A stretch of DNA of 64,000 nucleotides. Source: Candidatus Pelagibacter giovannonii. GTDB taxonomy: Bacteria > Pseudomonadota > Alphaproteobacteria > Pelagibacterales > Pelagibacteraceae. The notes below the pieces were generated by a model. The model did not search any database, had not been told where the DNA came from, and worked only from the letters and a program-made list of their open reading frames with translations. The stretch is taken from positions 1,301,706-1,365,705 of the forward strand of contig NZ_CP038852.1 of the NCBI RefSeq assembly GCF_012276695.1, read 5' to 3'. Of this stretch, positions 18,735 to 27,829 are shown one piece after another (position 1 is the stretch's first letter; each line of letters starts with the position of its first letter). Made by a program: the position numbers and the translations under genes.

Positions 18735-19688
18735 TTAAGTAATTAATTTCAATATATTTTTTGCAGGATTTGTTTTTTTAATCCAATCTTGAGGAATACC
18801 TTTTAAGCCTTTATACGCTGCAAAATAAGCACCCACAAAATTAGCACGGGAACAATTACATCCACCAGCTTTAATTGTTTTAATAATTGCAGTTTTAAAA
18901 TTTTTAGAGGTAATAATTGCATGTATTGACCCATTAAAAGTACCAGGATAACTGCACGCCTTACCAAATTTTTTTACAACAAAATTGTGAGGTTTTGACT
19001 TTATTTTCTTAACCTTTTTTATGTTTTCAATAACGTTTTTGAAATATTTATTTTTTATATTTTTTCTTAAAAAAGTACTAATAGGATCTTTGTCTCCTTT
19101 ATCGGCTAATTCAATAATCTTAAGTTTTGCCATAGCAAATTGTTCACTAATTTTGCCATTAGCAACTGTTCTTATAATTTTTTTTGTTTTTTGGTCAGAA
19201 TTATTTGAAAAATAAAAAGGTAGACTTGCGCAATATCCATCAGACTCGTTAACTTTAATTCCACCAGTAATAGTTTTTTTTAATTTAATATTTTTAATAG
19301 TTTCTAAGATATTTTGATGGATCCAAGGACCTTTCATCGCTGTTTTCCATTTAATCTTTTTGTATTTCTTTCTTAAAGATAAGTTTTTCCAGTACTTTGA
19401 ACCTGGTCCAAAATTTTTGACAATATTCTTTTTAAAAAGTTTAATGACTTCTTTATGATTAGTTGTCTTAGTTAATGTTTTAAACATCACCTGACCTACA
19501 TCATTGTATCCAGAAACTTCACCAGTTTTAATAGAGTAAAATGGAGACCTATTTTGTTTAAAGAAAGCAATATCTTTTTTTCCTTTGATATAAGAACTGA
19601 GTTTTTTTTTATCATACACCCAATGTAAAGGTCTTGCTGCTGCATCTGCAACAGTTGCACCAAGAAATATATGTAATTTATCAAACAT
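18735..19688 (-). CDS. ADP-ribosylglycohydrolase-fold protein with altered metal site
   Basis: 317 residues. The N-terminus (FLGATVADAAARPLHWVYD) and C-terminus (GGCNCSRANFVGAYFAAY) match the ADP-ribosylglycohydrolase/J1-crystallin fold. In canonical enzymes the C-terminal block is G-G-D-x-D-T/S. Here it reads GGCNCSR, so at least one metal-binding aspartate is missing. It may be a non-canonical hydrolase or a binding protein. Lysine-rich. Confidence 0.7.
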   Translation of the reverse strand: MFDKLHIFLGATVADAAARPLHWVYDKKKLSSYIKGKKDIAFFKQNRSPFYSIKTGEVSGYNDVGQVMFKTLTKTTNHKEVIKLFKKNIVKNFGPGSKYWKNLSLRKKYKKIKWKTAMKGPWIHQNILETIKNIKLKKTITGGIKVNESDGYCASLPFYFSNNSDQKTKKIIRTVANGKISEQFAMAKLKIIELADKGDKDPISTFLRKNIKNKYFKNVIENIKKVKKIKSKPHNFVVKKFGKACSYPGTFNGSIHAIITSKNFKTAIIKTIKAGGCNCSRANFVGAYFAAYKGLKGIPQDWIKKTNPAKNILKLIT

Positions 19689-19739
19689 GAATAACTAATA
19701 CTTTATTTGAATAAAAGTTAAAATGTTTTAAATTAAATA

Positions 19740-20453
19740 ATGTTAAGTATAAAAAATTGGGATAACAATACTTGGATTTCATCTAGAAAATATATTAAGT
19801 CCTTCAATAATTTTTTGGTAAAACAAAAAAAATTAACTAAACGCTCAAAAATTTTAGATATTGGATGTGGTCGTGGTAAGATAATAGGTTCACTATCTTC
19901 TAAACTCAAATTAGTAAATAAGCCCATCGGACTTGATATTGAAAAACATAAGGATTTTGACAAAAGAATTTCCTTTAAAAAAACAAATGCAATTAAATAT
20001 CTTACGAATAACAAAAAGAAATTTGATTTAATATTAATCAAACAAACCATTCATTTTTTTAATTTAAGAGAAATTATGAAGATATTAAGATTTTCACATG
20101 ATAGTTTAGAAGCAGGAGGGGTTATTTTAATTTTAACTTTAGATACAAAAAACAATGAAATTCCTACATTTTTTTTAATGAAGCAAAAACTTAACCATTC
20201 ATTTAAAAGAGATAATCTTATTTGGAAAAAACTACTTCAACTTAATATTAATAAAAATATCACTAAATTTAATTTTAAAGTGAATGTTAAAAAAAACACA
20301 TATTTAAAGATGATAAAGCAGCGTTATATATCTACTTTATTAAAATTTAACTCACTTCAAATTTCTAAAGGAATTAATGAGATTAATCTTAAATATAAAA
20401 AAAACATCTTATTTAATGATAAACTCAAATGTATAATATTTAAAAAAGTTTAA
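19740..20453 (+). CDS. Class I SAM-dependent methyltransferase
   Basis: 237 residues. The SAM-binding motif I ILDIGCGRGKIIG lies near residue 40, followed by a GLDIE acidic loop and a LILIKQTIHFF motif IV-like stretch. The C-terminal half is lysine-rich. Substrate is not predictable. Divergent from the ADP-ribosylglycohydrolase-like gene. Confidence 0.8.
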   Translation: MLSIKNWDNNTWISSRKYIKSFNNFLVKQKKLTKRSKILDIGCGRGKIIGSLSSKLKLVNKPIGLDIEKHKDFDKRISFKKTNAIKYLTNNKKKFDLILIKQTIHFFNLREIMKILRFSHDSLEAGGVILILTLDTKNNEIPTFFLMKQKLNHSFKRDNLIWKKLLQLNINKNITKFNFKVNVKKNTYLKMIKQRYISTLLKFNSLQISKGINEINLKYKKNILFNDKLKCIIFKKV

Positions 20454-20992
20454 AGAATTCTTTTTAAGATATTTTCTTTTAAAAAAAATTTATGAAATAA
20501 TACCGCTAAAATATGCAATGTAATTAATCCAATCAATGTATAATTAGCAAATATATGTATTGAATAAAACTGCTCAGAAAGTTCATAATTATAAGTTAAA
20601 TTAATTTTTTTAAAAAAAATAATCAGGCTTTCACCATTAAATAATTTCTTTAAGACACCTGAGGATGTGACTGTTAATAAAGTTAAATATAATAATAGGT
20701 GATTTAATTTTGATATAAATTTTTGCCCCACAAATGCACTACCTTTAAAATCAGGTGCTGGTGTGAGTAATTTAGAAATTAACCTTACTAGGGTTATATA
20801 AAATATGATTAACCCAAATAATATATGATAATTTTCTATGTCAATCCTAGTTTGATCAAAGTCTAAATCTACCAAATAAAAGCCAAGTGGTATTTGAATT
20901 AGTAATCCTGCGGCAGTTAGCCAGTGGAATAATTTGCTGAGTAATCCATATTTTAATTTATTATTTAATAAAGACATGATTAAATTAAACAT
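20450..20992 (-). CDS. Cytochrome b561 family protein
   Basis: 180 residues (175 if the ATG at 20977 is used) with four hydrophobic helices. Histidines lie in positions expected for two b hemes (KLFHWLTAAG, NYHILFG, LNHLLLY, LIGLITLHILAVLFH). This family passes electrons between quinone and periplasmic carriers. It is divergent from a cytochrome c'-type gene four bases away, which suggests the two work together. Confidence 0.88.
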   Translation of the reverse strand: MFNLIMSLLNNKLKYGLLSKLFHWLTAAGLLIQIPLGFYLVDLDFDQTRIDIENYHILFGLIIFYITLVRLISKLLTPAPDFKGSAFVGQKFISKLNHLLLYLTLLTVTSSGVLKKLFNGESLIIFFKKINLTYNYELSEQFYSIHIFANYTLIGLITLHILAVLFHKFFLKENILKRIL

Positions 20993-20995
20993 ATT

Positions 20996-21439
20996 ATGAT
21001 AAAAATTAAAAATACTTTATTTTTTATCTTTATATTATTTTATAGTTTCAGTGCTTTTTCTGAGCAAACTGTAGAAGAGATCATTAAAGAAAGAAAATCT
21101 ATTTTTAGTAAAAATTATAAAACTGCTAAAAGAGTTCAAAGTCTTGCTTCTAATGGAGATATAGATGAAGCAAAAAAACTAATGATTGTAATGAGTGATA
21201 ATTATAAAAGATTATTAGATCTTTTTCCTGAAAACTCAAAAGTAGGATTTGGAACAGAAGCTTTGCCTTCTATTTGGGAAAATAAAGATGAATTTAATTT
21301 ATTAATGACAAAAGCTTCAAGTAATATGATTGAGCTAACGTCTGTTATTGATGATACAGAAGATGTGAGGGCAACTCTTGGAAAATATATGTGGAGTAGC
21401 TGTAAGTCTTGTCACTCAAGATTTAGAGCCGAACATTAA
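20996..21439 (+). CDS. Cytochrome c' family (c-556-like) protein
   Basis: 147 residues. A signal peptide (about residues 1-21, ending AFSEQ) precedes a four-helix bundle ending in the heme motif CKSCH (C136, C139, H140) close to the C-terminus. This is the layout of class II cytochromes c. It would sit in the periplasm and is a plausible electron partner of the b561 encoded divergently. Confidence 0.9.
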   Translation: MIKIKNTLFFIFILFYSFSAFSEQTVEEIIKERKSIFSKNYKTAKRVQSLASNGDIDEAKKLMIVMSDNYKRLLDLFPENSKVGFGTEALPSIWENKDEFNLLMTKASSNMIELTSVIDDTEDVRATLGKYMWSSCKSCHSRFRAEH

Positions 21440-21485
21440 GATTTAGTTGTTTGTATTTGAAAATTTTAATATTGTTAAATCATAA

Positions 21486-23930
21486 ATGTCTGCCGTATTA
21501 CCAAAATCAGCAAAAGTAGTAGTTATAGGAGGAGGTGTTGCTGGTTGTTCTGTTGCTTATCACCTTGCAAAATATGGTTGGAAAGATACGGTATTATTAG
21601 AAAGAGATCAGTTAACTTCAGGAACTACTTGGCATGCAGCAGGTCTTGTGGGTCAATTAGGAGCTTCATCTACCATTACTCGTCTTAGAAAATATTCATT
21701 AAATCTTTATAAAGAATTAGAAAAAAAAACTGGATTATCAACTGGATTAAAACAAAATGGAGCAATCACAGTTGCAAGTACACCTGAAAGGTTACAAGAA
21801 TTATTAAGACAAGCAACAGCTGCACAATTATTTGACGTAAATGTTGAAAGTGTTAATAAACAAAGAATAAAAGAACTCTATCCCGTTATAAATGATGAAG
21901 ACATTTTAGGTGGAGTTTATATGCCAGAAGATGGTCAGGCAGACCCTATAGGAATTACCAATGTATTAGCAAAAGCTGCAAAAATGGAAGGGGCCAAGAT
22001 ATTTGAAAAAACTCCTGTTGAAAAAATATTAGTTAAAGATAAAAAAATTGTTGGTGTTCAAACTAAATCTGGCAAAATTGATTGTGAATACGTCGTAATT
22101 GCAACTGGGATGTGGTCTAGACAAATTGGAGAAGATATTGGTGTGAGTATTCCATTATATCCAAATGAACACTTCTATATAATCACAGAACCATTAGATA
22201 AGTTACCTAAAAACTTACCAGTTTTAAGAGACTATAATTCCTGTCTTTATTTAAAAGAAGATGCTGGGAAAATGTTAGTTGGGATATTTGAACCTAATGC
22301 AAAGCCTGCTTTTAAGGAAAAAGGAGTTGTTCCAGAAGACTTTTCTTTTGGAGAGTTTCCTGATGACTTTGATCACTTTGAACCTTATTTAGAAAAATCA
22401 TTTCAAAGATTACCCATGTTAGAAACTGCTGGAATTAGAAAATTTTTTTCAGGGCCCGAATCTTTTACCCCAGATACTCAATATCTTTTAGGAGAAACTC
22501 AAGAGGTGAATAACCTTTTTACTTGTTGTGGATTTAATAGTATTGGGATTGCAAGTTCAGGGGGTGCAGGTAGAGTTACTGCTGAATGGATGATTAATGG
22601 ATATATGAATGAAGATTTATTTTTACTAGATATTAAAAGATTTCAAAAATTTCATTCATCTAAAAAATTTATTATGGAAAGAGTAACAGAAACTCTTGGT
22701 GACTTATATGGAATGCACTGGCCTTATAAACAGCATAACACTTCAAGAAATCAACGACTATTACCTTATCATGAAGAGTTAAAAAAAGAGGGAGCATGCT
22801 TTGGTGTATCGGGTGAATACGAAAGACCTATGTGGTATGCAAAAAATAATGAAAAAGCAGAATACAAATACAGTTTTGATTATCAAAACTGGTACCCTTC
22901 AGTTGAATTTGAAACAAAAAATACAATTACAAATGTTGGTTTGTATGAACTCTCTCCCTTTTCAAAATATGAATTAAAAGGAGTGCAAGCTCACAGTGAA
23001 TTACAAAGAATATGCACAGCTAATATTAAGGATGAAATAGGAAGATCAACTTACACACAAATGCTGAATGAGGCTGGAGGAATTGAAACAGACTTAACTG
23101 TTATTTGTATTGATAAAAATAATTTTAGAATAATAAGTTCAGCCGCGACAAGAATTCATGATAAAGCACATATCATAAAAAATTTATCACCCAATTTAGA
23201 GTTTAAAGATATTACGGATGATCTTGTTTGTTTAGGAATTTTTGGACCAAAAAGTAGAAACTTAATTTCAAAAATCTCAAATGACGATTTTAGCAATGAA
23301 AAATTAAAATTTAGTTATGGAAAATTTGTAACCATTGGCTCAAAAAAAGTTTGGACCCAAAGATTATCTTATGTTGGCGAATTAGGATTTGAACTTTATA
23401 TAGAAAATAATGATGCTAAAGAAATTTATAAATTAATTGTTAAAGAAGGAAAAAATCACAATTTATCTCATTGTGGGTCACACGCAATGGATACTATGAG
23501 AATGGAAAGTGGGTTTTTACATTGGGGCCATGATATTTCACCTGAAGAAAATCAATACGAGGCAGGATTAAATTTTGCAATTAGCTATAAAAAAGAAACC
23601 AACTTTATTGGGAAAGAGAGCCTATTAAAAATAAAAGATAAAAAACAGAACAAAAGACTTGTTATGCTATCACTTAAAGATAATAAGCCAGGCACTCCTC
23701 TATTATTACATGAAGAGCCAATTTATCTAGAAGACAAAATTATAGGAAGAACAACATCTGGGAATTATTCCTTTAATTATAAAAAAAACCTGTCTTTTGG
23801 ATATGTAAGTTCATCATATTCAAATGAAGAACTTTCAAAAATGGATATATATATTGAAGTTGCTAAGCAAAAATACCCAGCTCTGGTAGAGATTACCCCT
23901 TTAAAAGATAAACAAGCTAGATTTTTATAA
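21486..23930 (+). CDS. FAD-dependent dimethylglycine/sarcosine dehydrogenase-like protein
   Basis: 814 residues in the DMGDH/SARDH layout. An N-terminal DAO fold has GGGVAGCS (about residues 15-22) and TTWHAAGLVGQLG, whose histidine is the covalent FAD attachment site in this family. A middle domain follows, then a C-terminal GcvT-like folate domain (SYVGELGFELY, MDTMRMESGF). It oxidatively demethylates an N-methyl compound. It is the second such enzyme here. Its electron acceptor is probably the ETF encoded at 130-1832. Confidence 0.88.
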   Translation: MSAVLPKSAKVVVIGGGVAGCSVAYHLAKYGWKDTVLLERDQLTSGTTWHAAGLVGQLGASSTITRLRKYSLNLYKELEKKTGLSTGLKQNGAITVASTPERLQELLRQATAAQLFDVNVESVNKQRIKELYPVINDEDILGGVYMPEDGQADPIGITNVLAKAAKMEGAKIFEKTPVEKILVKDKKIVGVQTKSGKIDCEYVVIATGMWSRQIGEDIGVSIPLYPNEHFYIITEPLDKLPKNLPVLRDYNSCLYLKEDAGKMLVGIFEPNAKPAFKEKGVVPEDFSFGEFPDDFDHFEPYLEKSFQRLPMLETAGIRKFFSGPESFTPDTQYLLGETQEVNNLFTCCGFNSIGIASSGGAGRVTAEWMINGYMNEDLFLLDIKRFQKFHSSKKFIMERVTETLGDLYGMHWPYKQHNTSRNQRLLPYHEELKKEGACFGVSGEYERPMWYAKNNEKAEYKYSFDYQNWYPSVEFETKNTITNVGLYELSPFSKYELKGVQAHSELQRICTANIKDEIGRSTYTQMLNEAGGIETDLTVICIDKNNFRIISSAATRIHDKAHIIKNLSPNLEFKDITDDLVCLGIFGPKSRNLISKISNDDFSNEKLKFSYGKFVTIGSKKVWTQRLSYVGELGFELYIENNDAKEIYKLIVKEGKNHNLSHCGSHAMDTMRMESGFLHWGHDISPEENQYEAGLNFAISYKKETNFIGKESLLKIKDKKQNKRLVMLSLKDNKPGTPLLLHEEPIYLEDKIIGRTTSGNYSFNYKKNLSFGYVSSSYSNEELSKMDIYIEVAKQKYPALVEITPLKDKQARFL

Positions 23931-23971
23931 TTTTAGTTGCCGAGTTAAATAATTGGTGGTTAAATAATCAT

Positions 23972-24199
23972 ATGCAAAAAGTGTCTTTTCATAATAGAAA
24001 ATCAATTGATCAAAATATAAATACAAAAAAATTATCTGAAGCACAGCGTGTAAGTGAAAAACAAGTTGTTGATATCAACAAATTACTTAACAGAGTAAAA
24101 ATTGATCAAAAAAATGAAACAAAAAGAAAAATCATTTTTTATAGCTCTACTGTATTAGGACTTTCTTTATTAGGAACTTTAATCACAGTCTTAAAGTAA
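23972..24199 (+). CDS. Small single-pass membrane protein, paralogue of the protein at 3476
   Basis: 75 residues. A polar N-terminal part and VDINKLLNRVKIDQKNETK precede a C-terminal membrane helix (about residues 52-73). It is clearly related to the 72-residue protein at 3476-3694. It lies 41 bp after the DMGDH-like gene in the same direction. Function unknown. Confidence 0.75.
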   Translation: MQKVSFHNRKSIDQNINTKKLSEAQRVSEKQVVDINKLLNRVKIDQKNETKRKIIFYSSTVLGLSLLGTLITVLK

Positions 24200-24220
24200 A
24201 CAATTCATCCAATTACTTGA

Positions 24221-24248
24221 TTGCACTAAAATAAAAATCTATTATAAA
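24221..24248 (+). promoter_or_regulatory. Original promoter of the tRNA-Met gene, now separated from it
   Basis: TTGCAC (24221-24226) and TATAAA (24243-24248) are separated by 16 bp, with a predicted start about 10 bp before the tRNA 5' sequence at 24265. It fits a sigma-70-type tRNA promoter. After prophage insertion it drives only a 39-base tRNA fragment and then phage DNA. Confidence 0.6.
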
Positions 24249-24263
24249 TCAACAATAATTTAT

Positions 24264-24303
24264 TGGCGGGGTAGCTCAGTCGGTTAGAGCGCAGGACTCA
24301 TAA
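24264..24303 (+). repeat. attL: 5' fragment of tRNA-Met (40-bp core)
   Basis: Identical to 60095-60134. It contains the first 39 bases of the tRNA, from G1 through the anticodon loop (GACTCATAA), after which the sequence diverges into phage DNA. No functional tRNA can be made from it. Confidence 0.93.
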
Positions 24304-24523
24304 TTTTTAACATCAATTCCAGTATTACAATTTCATGTTGTTTTTATTAACTAAACAACAAGAAAGGCAGTACCACAAATTGTATAAATTAGTCCTATAA
24401 AATATGAACATCTGTGTTTTGGTGTTTTGGCTTTAGTACCATTTCAGTACCACATCAAACATGAGTTGTTATAATTTTATAAGACAGTCTTGCATAGTTA
24501 TCTGGCGGTACTAGAAATATAAT
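24304..24523 (+). promoter_or_regulatory. Left attachment arm and integrase control region
   Basis: There is no gene here. It holds three copies of AGTACCA, all in the same orientation, at 24369-24375, 24435-24441 and 24446-24452 (the last two 11 bp apart). There is an 8-bp inverted repeat at 24336-24343/24353-24360 and a TATAAT at 24470-24475. A TATCTGGCG element lies at 24499-24513, just before int. The AGTACCA copies are proposed integrase arm sites. The TATAAT is a candidate -10 whose -35 position overlaps an arm site. Confidence 0.55.
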
Positions 24524-25777
24524 ATGAACGACTTGAGAATATGTAGAAGAGGAAATAAATACGCAATTCAAGATTGGTCCAATGTACGAAAACAAATTGG
24601 AAAAAAATACTTAACTCAAACTGCTGCTAAAGCTGCATTAAGAAAATTGATTGCAGATGTAGCAACTGAAACTGTTGTAATTTCTGACAGACATAAGGTT
24701 AGAGATCTCTATGTAAAATTCCACACTCAAAGAAGTGCAGATGCCGACATAGGCGGAGATCTAACTAAAGAGAGTATCAGAAGGTATGAGGCTTATTGGA
24801 GATTATATCTTCATAATACTTTGCCAGATGTTTATCTTGATGAGTTAAAAAATAAAACTGTCGTAAATCTTATTAAAGCTCTTAATGAAAAACATAATCT
24901 TCCTTATAGAACTGTTTGGAATATTGTTTCAGCTTTTAAAACTTTTGTAAGATGGTGTATCAAAGAAGATATAATTGCTACTTCTCCAGTTCTTTTATTT
25001 AGCTGGGATGACCATAAACATTTAAGACCTAGAGATAGTGGACAAATTAGAAAAAAAGAAACTGCATTAATATCTCAAGAACAATGCCAGGATCTAATTG
25101 ATAATTTATTATTAAATAAAGATAAGGATTGGCTATCTAGTTTTAAATTAATGATAGTTGCTGCATTAGCTTTTACTGGTTTAAGATTAAGTGAACTGAT
25201 TGGTGTTACTTATGACAAAATAGATATTGGTAATCAGCAAATTATGATTGATGGTCATTATGATTTTAGACAAGGTTTTAGAGTTAATAAAACTAAAAAT
25301 AATGGATCTAATAGACAGATAGATATTGTTGATGAGTTTCTTCCGCTGCTTAAATGGTGGATGTATCTTAACAGAAGTCATCCTAGTAATTATTTGTTTC
25401 CAGCAACTAGAGGTAAAGGACCACTTTCTGAAAAGAAAATTAGAGAGACTTGTTGGAAAACTTATGCTGAAAATGGTTTAGCTGTTATAAAAGAATTTAC
25501 AATGCCATCTGGTGGCAAGTATATGAAAGTTATAAGCAGTCCACTTAAAGGTGCACCTACAAAAACATTTAGACATTTTGTGGCTACATCATTAATTAAT
25601 GCTATGGAAGCAGATCCATCACTTAATAAAAATAATGTGAGAAAAGCTTTAGGTCATGATCTATTTTCTACTACAGAAGAGATCTATGGAAAGCATCACA
25701 TGACAATTCCTTATGCAAAAAAAGTTAAAGTAAGAAATGCTATTGGAACTGCGATTGGATTGAAAATTACAAATTAA
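24524..25777 (+). CDS. int: Phage tyrosine integrase
   Basis: 417 residues. The catalytic set is visible: R221 (TGLRLSE), R350-H351 in KTFRHFVAT (lysine replaces the usual first histidine), H378 in LGHD and nucleophile Y388 (EEIYGKHH). The N-terminal part (about 1-170) has the arm-binding and SAM-like core-binding regions. It recombines phage attP with the tRNA-Met gene. It lies next to attL and converges with the leftward operon. Confidence 0.95.
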   Translation: MNDLRICRRGNKYAIQDWSNVRKQIGKKYLTQTAAKAALRKLIADVATETVVISDRHKVRDLYVKFHTQRSADADIGGDLTKESIRRYEAYWRLYLHNTLPDVYLDELKNKTVVNLIKALNEKHNLPYRTVWNIVSAFKTFVRWCIKEDIIATSPVLLFSWDDHKHLRPRDSGQIRKKETALISQEQCQDLIDNLLLNKDKDWLSSFKLMIVAALAFTGLRLSELIGVTYDKIDIGNQQIMIDGHYDFRQGFRVNKTKNNGSNRQIDIVDEFLPLLKWWMYLNRSHPSNYLFPATRGKGPLSEKKIRETCWKTYAENGLAVIKEFTMPSGGKYMKVISSPLKGAPTKTFRHFVATSLINAMEADPSLNKNNVRKALGHDLFSTTEEIYGKHHMTIPYAKKVKVRNAIGTAIGLKITN

Positions 25778-25822
25778 TATAAATAGATATTATTATTAAC
25801 ATCATAAAGAAAGCTATAGGCA

Positions 25823-26083
25823 TTACTTCTTTTTTAGAAGTTCTGCTTGTAGGTGTTCTTTAAAGATTTCGTTATCTTTTTTTAGTTGGAATATTTCTTT
25901 GTCTTTATTAGTAATTGATTTATGCAGCTCTCCATTCATATATTGATGCTGCTTTTCTATGTTAGCCATTTCAGCATTATCCTTTTCTAATTTTTCTATT
26001 TTCTGATTTAATGCAGCAATAATATTTTGATGTTTTGTATGCAGTATTATCGTATCTTTTAAGTTATTCGCTAGCTTACTCAT
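25823..26083 (-). CDS. Small coiled-coil phage protein
   Basis: 86 residues from the ATG at 26083, preceded by AAGGATGAG. It consists almost wholly of a charged coiled coil (NQKIEKLEKDNAEM...KDKEIFQLKKDNEIF). It is the last gene of the leftward early operon and overlaps the preceding gene by 8 bases. Function unknown. Confidence 0.6.
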   Translation of the reverse strand: MSKLANNLKDTIILHTKHQNIIAALNQKIEKLEKDNAEMANIEKQHQYMNGELHKSITNKDKEIFQLKKDNEIFKEHLQAELLKKK

Positions 26084-26375
26084 TAGGCTCATCCTTTGCC
26101 TTATCAGCATCCTCAATTATCTCATCATAAACCAAGTCATATAATCCATTCGGATTTTCAACAAAGGCTATTTCTTTTTTCGTTTCTTTTATTAATTCTT
26201 TACAATGATCTTTAGCTTGCTCCAGGACAACTGTAAGATTAGGAAAGTTTGAAGGATATACTCCATAAATATATAAATCATTTATAGCTGCTGCTACTCT
26301 ACTTAATCCTTGGTATCTTCTTTTTAATCTTTGGACCTTACTATCTATAGGTAAGTTATGCGGTATATCACTCAT
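26076..26375 (-). CDS. Phage early protein of unknown function
   Basis: 99 residues, predicted helical, acidic C-terminus. No recognised domain. Its start overlaps the end of a 53-residue gene and its end overlaps the coiled-coil gene, as expected for a compact early operon. Confidence 0.6.
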   Translation of the reverse strand: MSDIPHNLPIDSKVQRLKRRYQGLSRVAAAINDLYIYGVYPSNFPNLTVVLEQAKDHCKELIKETKKEIAFVENPNGLYDLVYDEIIEDADKAKDEPNE

Positions 26376-26529
26376 CTACTTTTTTCCATTTTGTATTTAT
26401 AATTTTAATTTCAAGATCTTTTACTTCTTGAGAAACAGCATCTGTTCCTTCTTGAGCTTTCTCTTCGCTTGAGAAATGCTCCTCCATAACAAACTCTGCT
26501 TCTCCAGTTGTAGTTTTAATTATTTTCAT
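26368..26529 (-). CDS. Very small phage early protein
   Basis: 53 residues (MKIIKTTTGEAEF...NTKWKKVDE), ATG at 26529, stop at 26368-26370. It overlaps both neighbours by 8-14 bases and fills an otherwise empty stretch of the operon. Acidic and helical. Function unknown. Confidence 0.55.
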   Translation of the reverse strand: MKIIKTTTGEAEFVMEEHFSSEEKAQEGTDAVSQEVKDLEIKIINTKWKKVDE

Positions 26530-26806
26530 TCTGAAATTCTTTCCTTCTCATCTGCCTATGCAGCTCTTCTTTTTCAGAAAGTCCATACTGTGGATTTTCA
26601 ATAATCTTATCTCCAAGATCTTTTGTGTATCTAACAATAGGATCATAGTCGGTCATGATTATATTTTTGATCTCTAATGCACCAGCCATCACACCAGGTT
26701 TAACTTCTGGCTGTACTTTAATAATAGTACACCAATGAGTGGCTCTATCTGGATCTGTCTGTTGCTGTATTTCTATTTCAACAAAATCAGTTTTTATAAT
26801 AGACAT
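26516..26806 (-). CDS. Phage early protein of unknown function
   Basis: 96 residues, mixed alpha/beta pattern, acidic-basic C-terminal helix (SEKEELHRQMRRKEFQNE). The start overlaps the stop of the XRE-type gene. No recognised family. Confidence 0.55.
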   Translation of the reverse strand: MSIIKTDFVEIEIQQQTDPDRATHWCTIIKVQPEVKPGVMAGALEIKNIIMTDYDPIVRYTKDLGDKIIENPQYGLSEKEELHRQMRRKEFQNENN

Positions 26807-27195
26807 TATTTATCCTCCAAAAGTGCATCATATGTAGCTCTCATTTTAGGATCATGCTCAAGCTGCGATAAAGGCATTGGATATTCATCTGCAAAATCTT
26901 CATATTTACTTGCATCAAATGTTGGATCAACTTGTTTTGATTGAGTAGATCTATGGATAAAACCTGGATCTAAAAGATCATTCGGAGTTACCTTATAAAA
27001 ATCTGCAATCATTTTAAGTCGATAAGCTGTAGGCATATTTAATCCGCCTTCATACTTTTGCATTTGTTGGAAGGTTACACCTATTGCATGTGCACAAACT
27101 TTTTGAGGTTTAAATTTTCTTAATCTACAAAATCTAATATTGCCTCCAAGCATGTGAGCAAAATTCATGTAGGCTTCATCTCTAATTGCTTTCAT
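26806..27195 (-). CDS. XRE-type helix-turn-helix protein
   Basis: 129 residues from the ATG at 27195, preceded by a perfect GGAGG. Longer starts are possible but less likely. The HTH at about residues 30-80 (GVTFQQMQKYEGGLNMPTAYRLKMIADFYKVTPNDLL) is of the Cro/CI type. It is inside the early operon rather than in the immunity region, so it may be a Cro-like or operon-specific regulator. Confidence 0.75.
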   Translation of the reverse strand: MKAIRDEAYMNFAHMLGGNIRFCRLRKFKPQKVCAHAIGVTFQQMQKYEGGLNMPTAYRLKMIADFYKVTPNDLLDPGFIHRSTQSKQVDPTFDASKYEDFADEYPMPLSQLEHDPKMRATYDALLEDK

Positions 27196-27451
27196 TAGTA
27201 ACCTCCATAAATTCTTTAATTTGTGATCGAATTGCTGGTACATTTAATTCAGCAGTTCTTTCAGCAGTTGCTTTAAAGCAAGCATCTGGCATTTGTTGAA
27301 ATTTAGTGTGCATGTTTAAGAAGTAACCAACTTTGCCATTTCTTTTTTTTAAGTACCATGCGGTGTTATCTAGTCTTTGATATAGTCCAGTTGTTGGATC
27401 AAAGAATTTTTGTGGTTGTAAGCTACAATAGCTTTCTCTATCTTTTCTCAT
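27182..27451 (-). CDS. Phage early protein of unknown function
   Basis: 89 residues with many aromatic and basic residues in the first half (FFDPTTGLYQRLDNTAWYLKKRNGKVGYF). No known domain. Overlaps the next gene by 14 bases. Confidence 0.55.
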   Translation of the reverse strand: MRKDRESYCSLQPQKFFDPTTGLYQRLDNTAWYLKKRNGKVGYFLNMHTKFQQMPDACFKATAERTAELNVPAIRSQIKEFMEVTNESN

Positions 27452-27729
27452 ATTAAATCCTCCAGTAATGAGTTTCTGATTAATGATGTTGCAAGGACTG
27501 AATTTAGTCTTGCAGCGATAAGTGGTGCGAGCTCTATTGCTTCGCCATGATTTGATAATAAGGATAATTCTTTGTGTGAAAGAATATGTTGGTCAAAATC
27601 TGATTTATTCATTTTGATTGAGATACTTTTAATTAGTCTTGCAAATTCTTTTGTCTGTTCATCAACAGCTTTATTTTCTGATCCAGGAAATTTAATTATG
27701 TTCTGGTGGATCTGATTTTCGGATTTCAT
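27448..27729 (-). CDS. Phage early protein of unknown function
   Basis: 93 residues, mainly helical. No recognised domain. It shares a four-base ATGA-type overlap with the next gene. Start at 27729. Confidence 0.55.
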   Translation of the reverse strand: MKSENQIHQNIIKFPGSENKAVDEQTKEFARLIKSISIKMNKSDFDQHILSHKELSLLSNHGEAIELAPLIAARLNSVLATSLIRNSLLEDLI

Positions 27730-27829
27730 CTTTTAACCATTCCTTGTATTCGTTATAAAATTTTTCATCTTTTTCAAAAGTGGATCTACCATTAAGTTCT
27801 TGGTTTAGTTTCCACACTTGATAAGTCAT
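27692..27829 (-). CDS. Very small phage early protein
   Basis: 45 residues (MTYQVWKLNQELNG...KSDPPEHN), start at 27829, stop at 27692-27694. It overlaps both neighbours by about 38 bases and fills the only gap between them. Charged and helical. Function unknown. Confidence 0.5.
   Translation of the reverse strand: MTYQVWKLNQELNGRSTFEKDEKFYNEYKEWLKDEIRKSDPPEHN

Noticed and set aside
24499..24513. Resemblance of TATCTGGCGGTACTA to lambda OL/OR operators
   Set aside because: The likeness is limited to a short CTGGCGGT core and the repressor candidate is unrelated in layout to lambda CI.
24490..24523. TTGCAT ... TATAAT pair immediately before int
   Set aside because: The spacing is 22 bp and the -10 would end at the start codon, placing transcription inside the gene.
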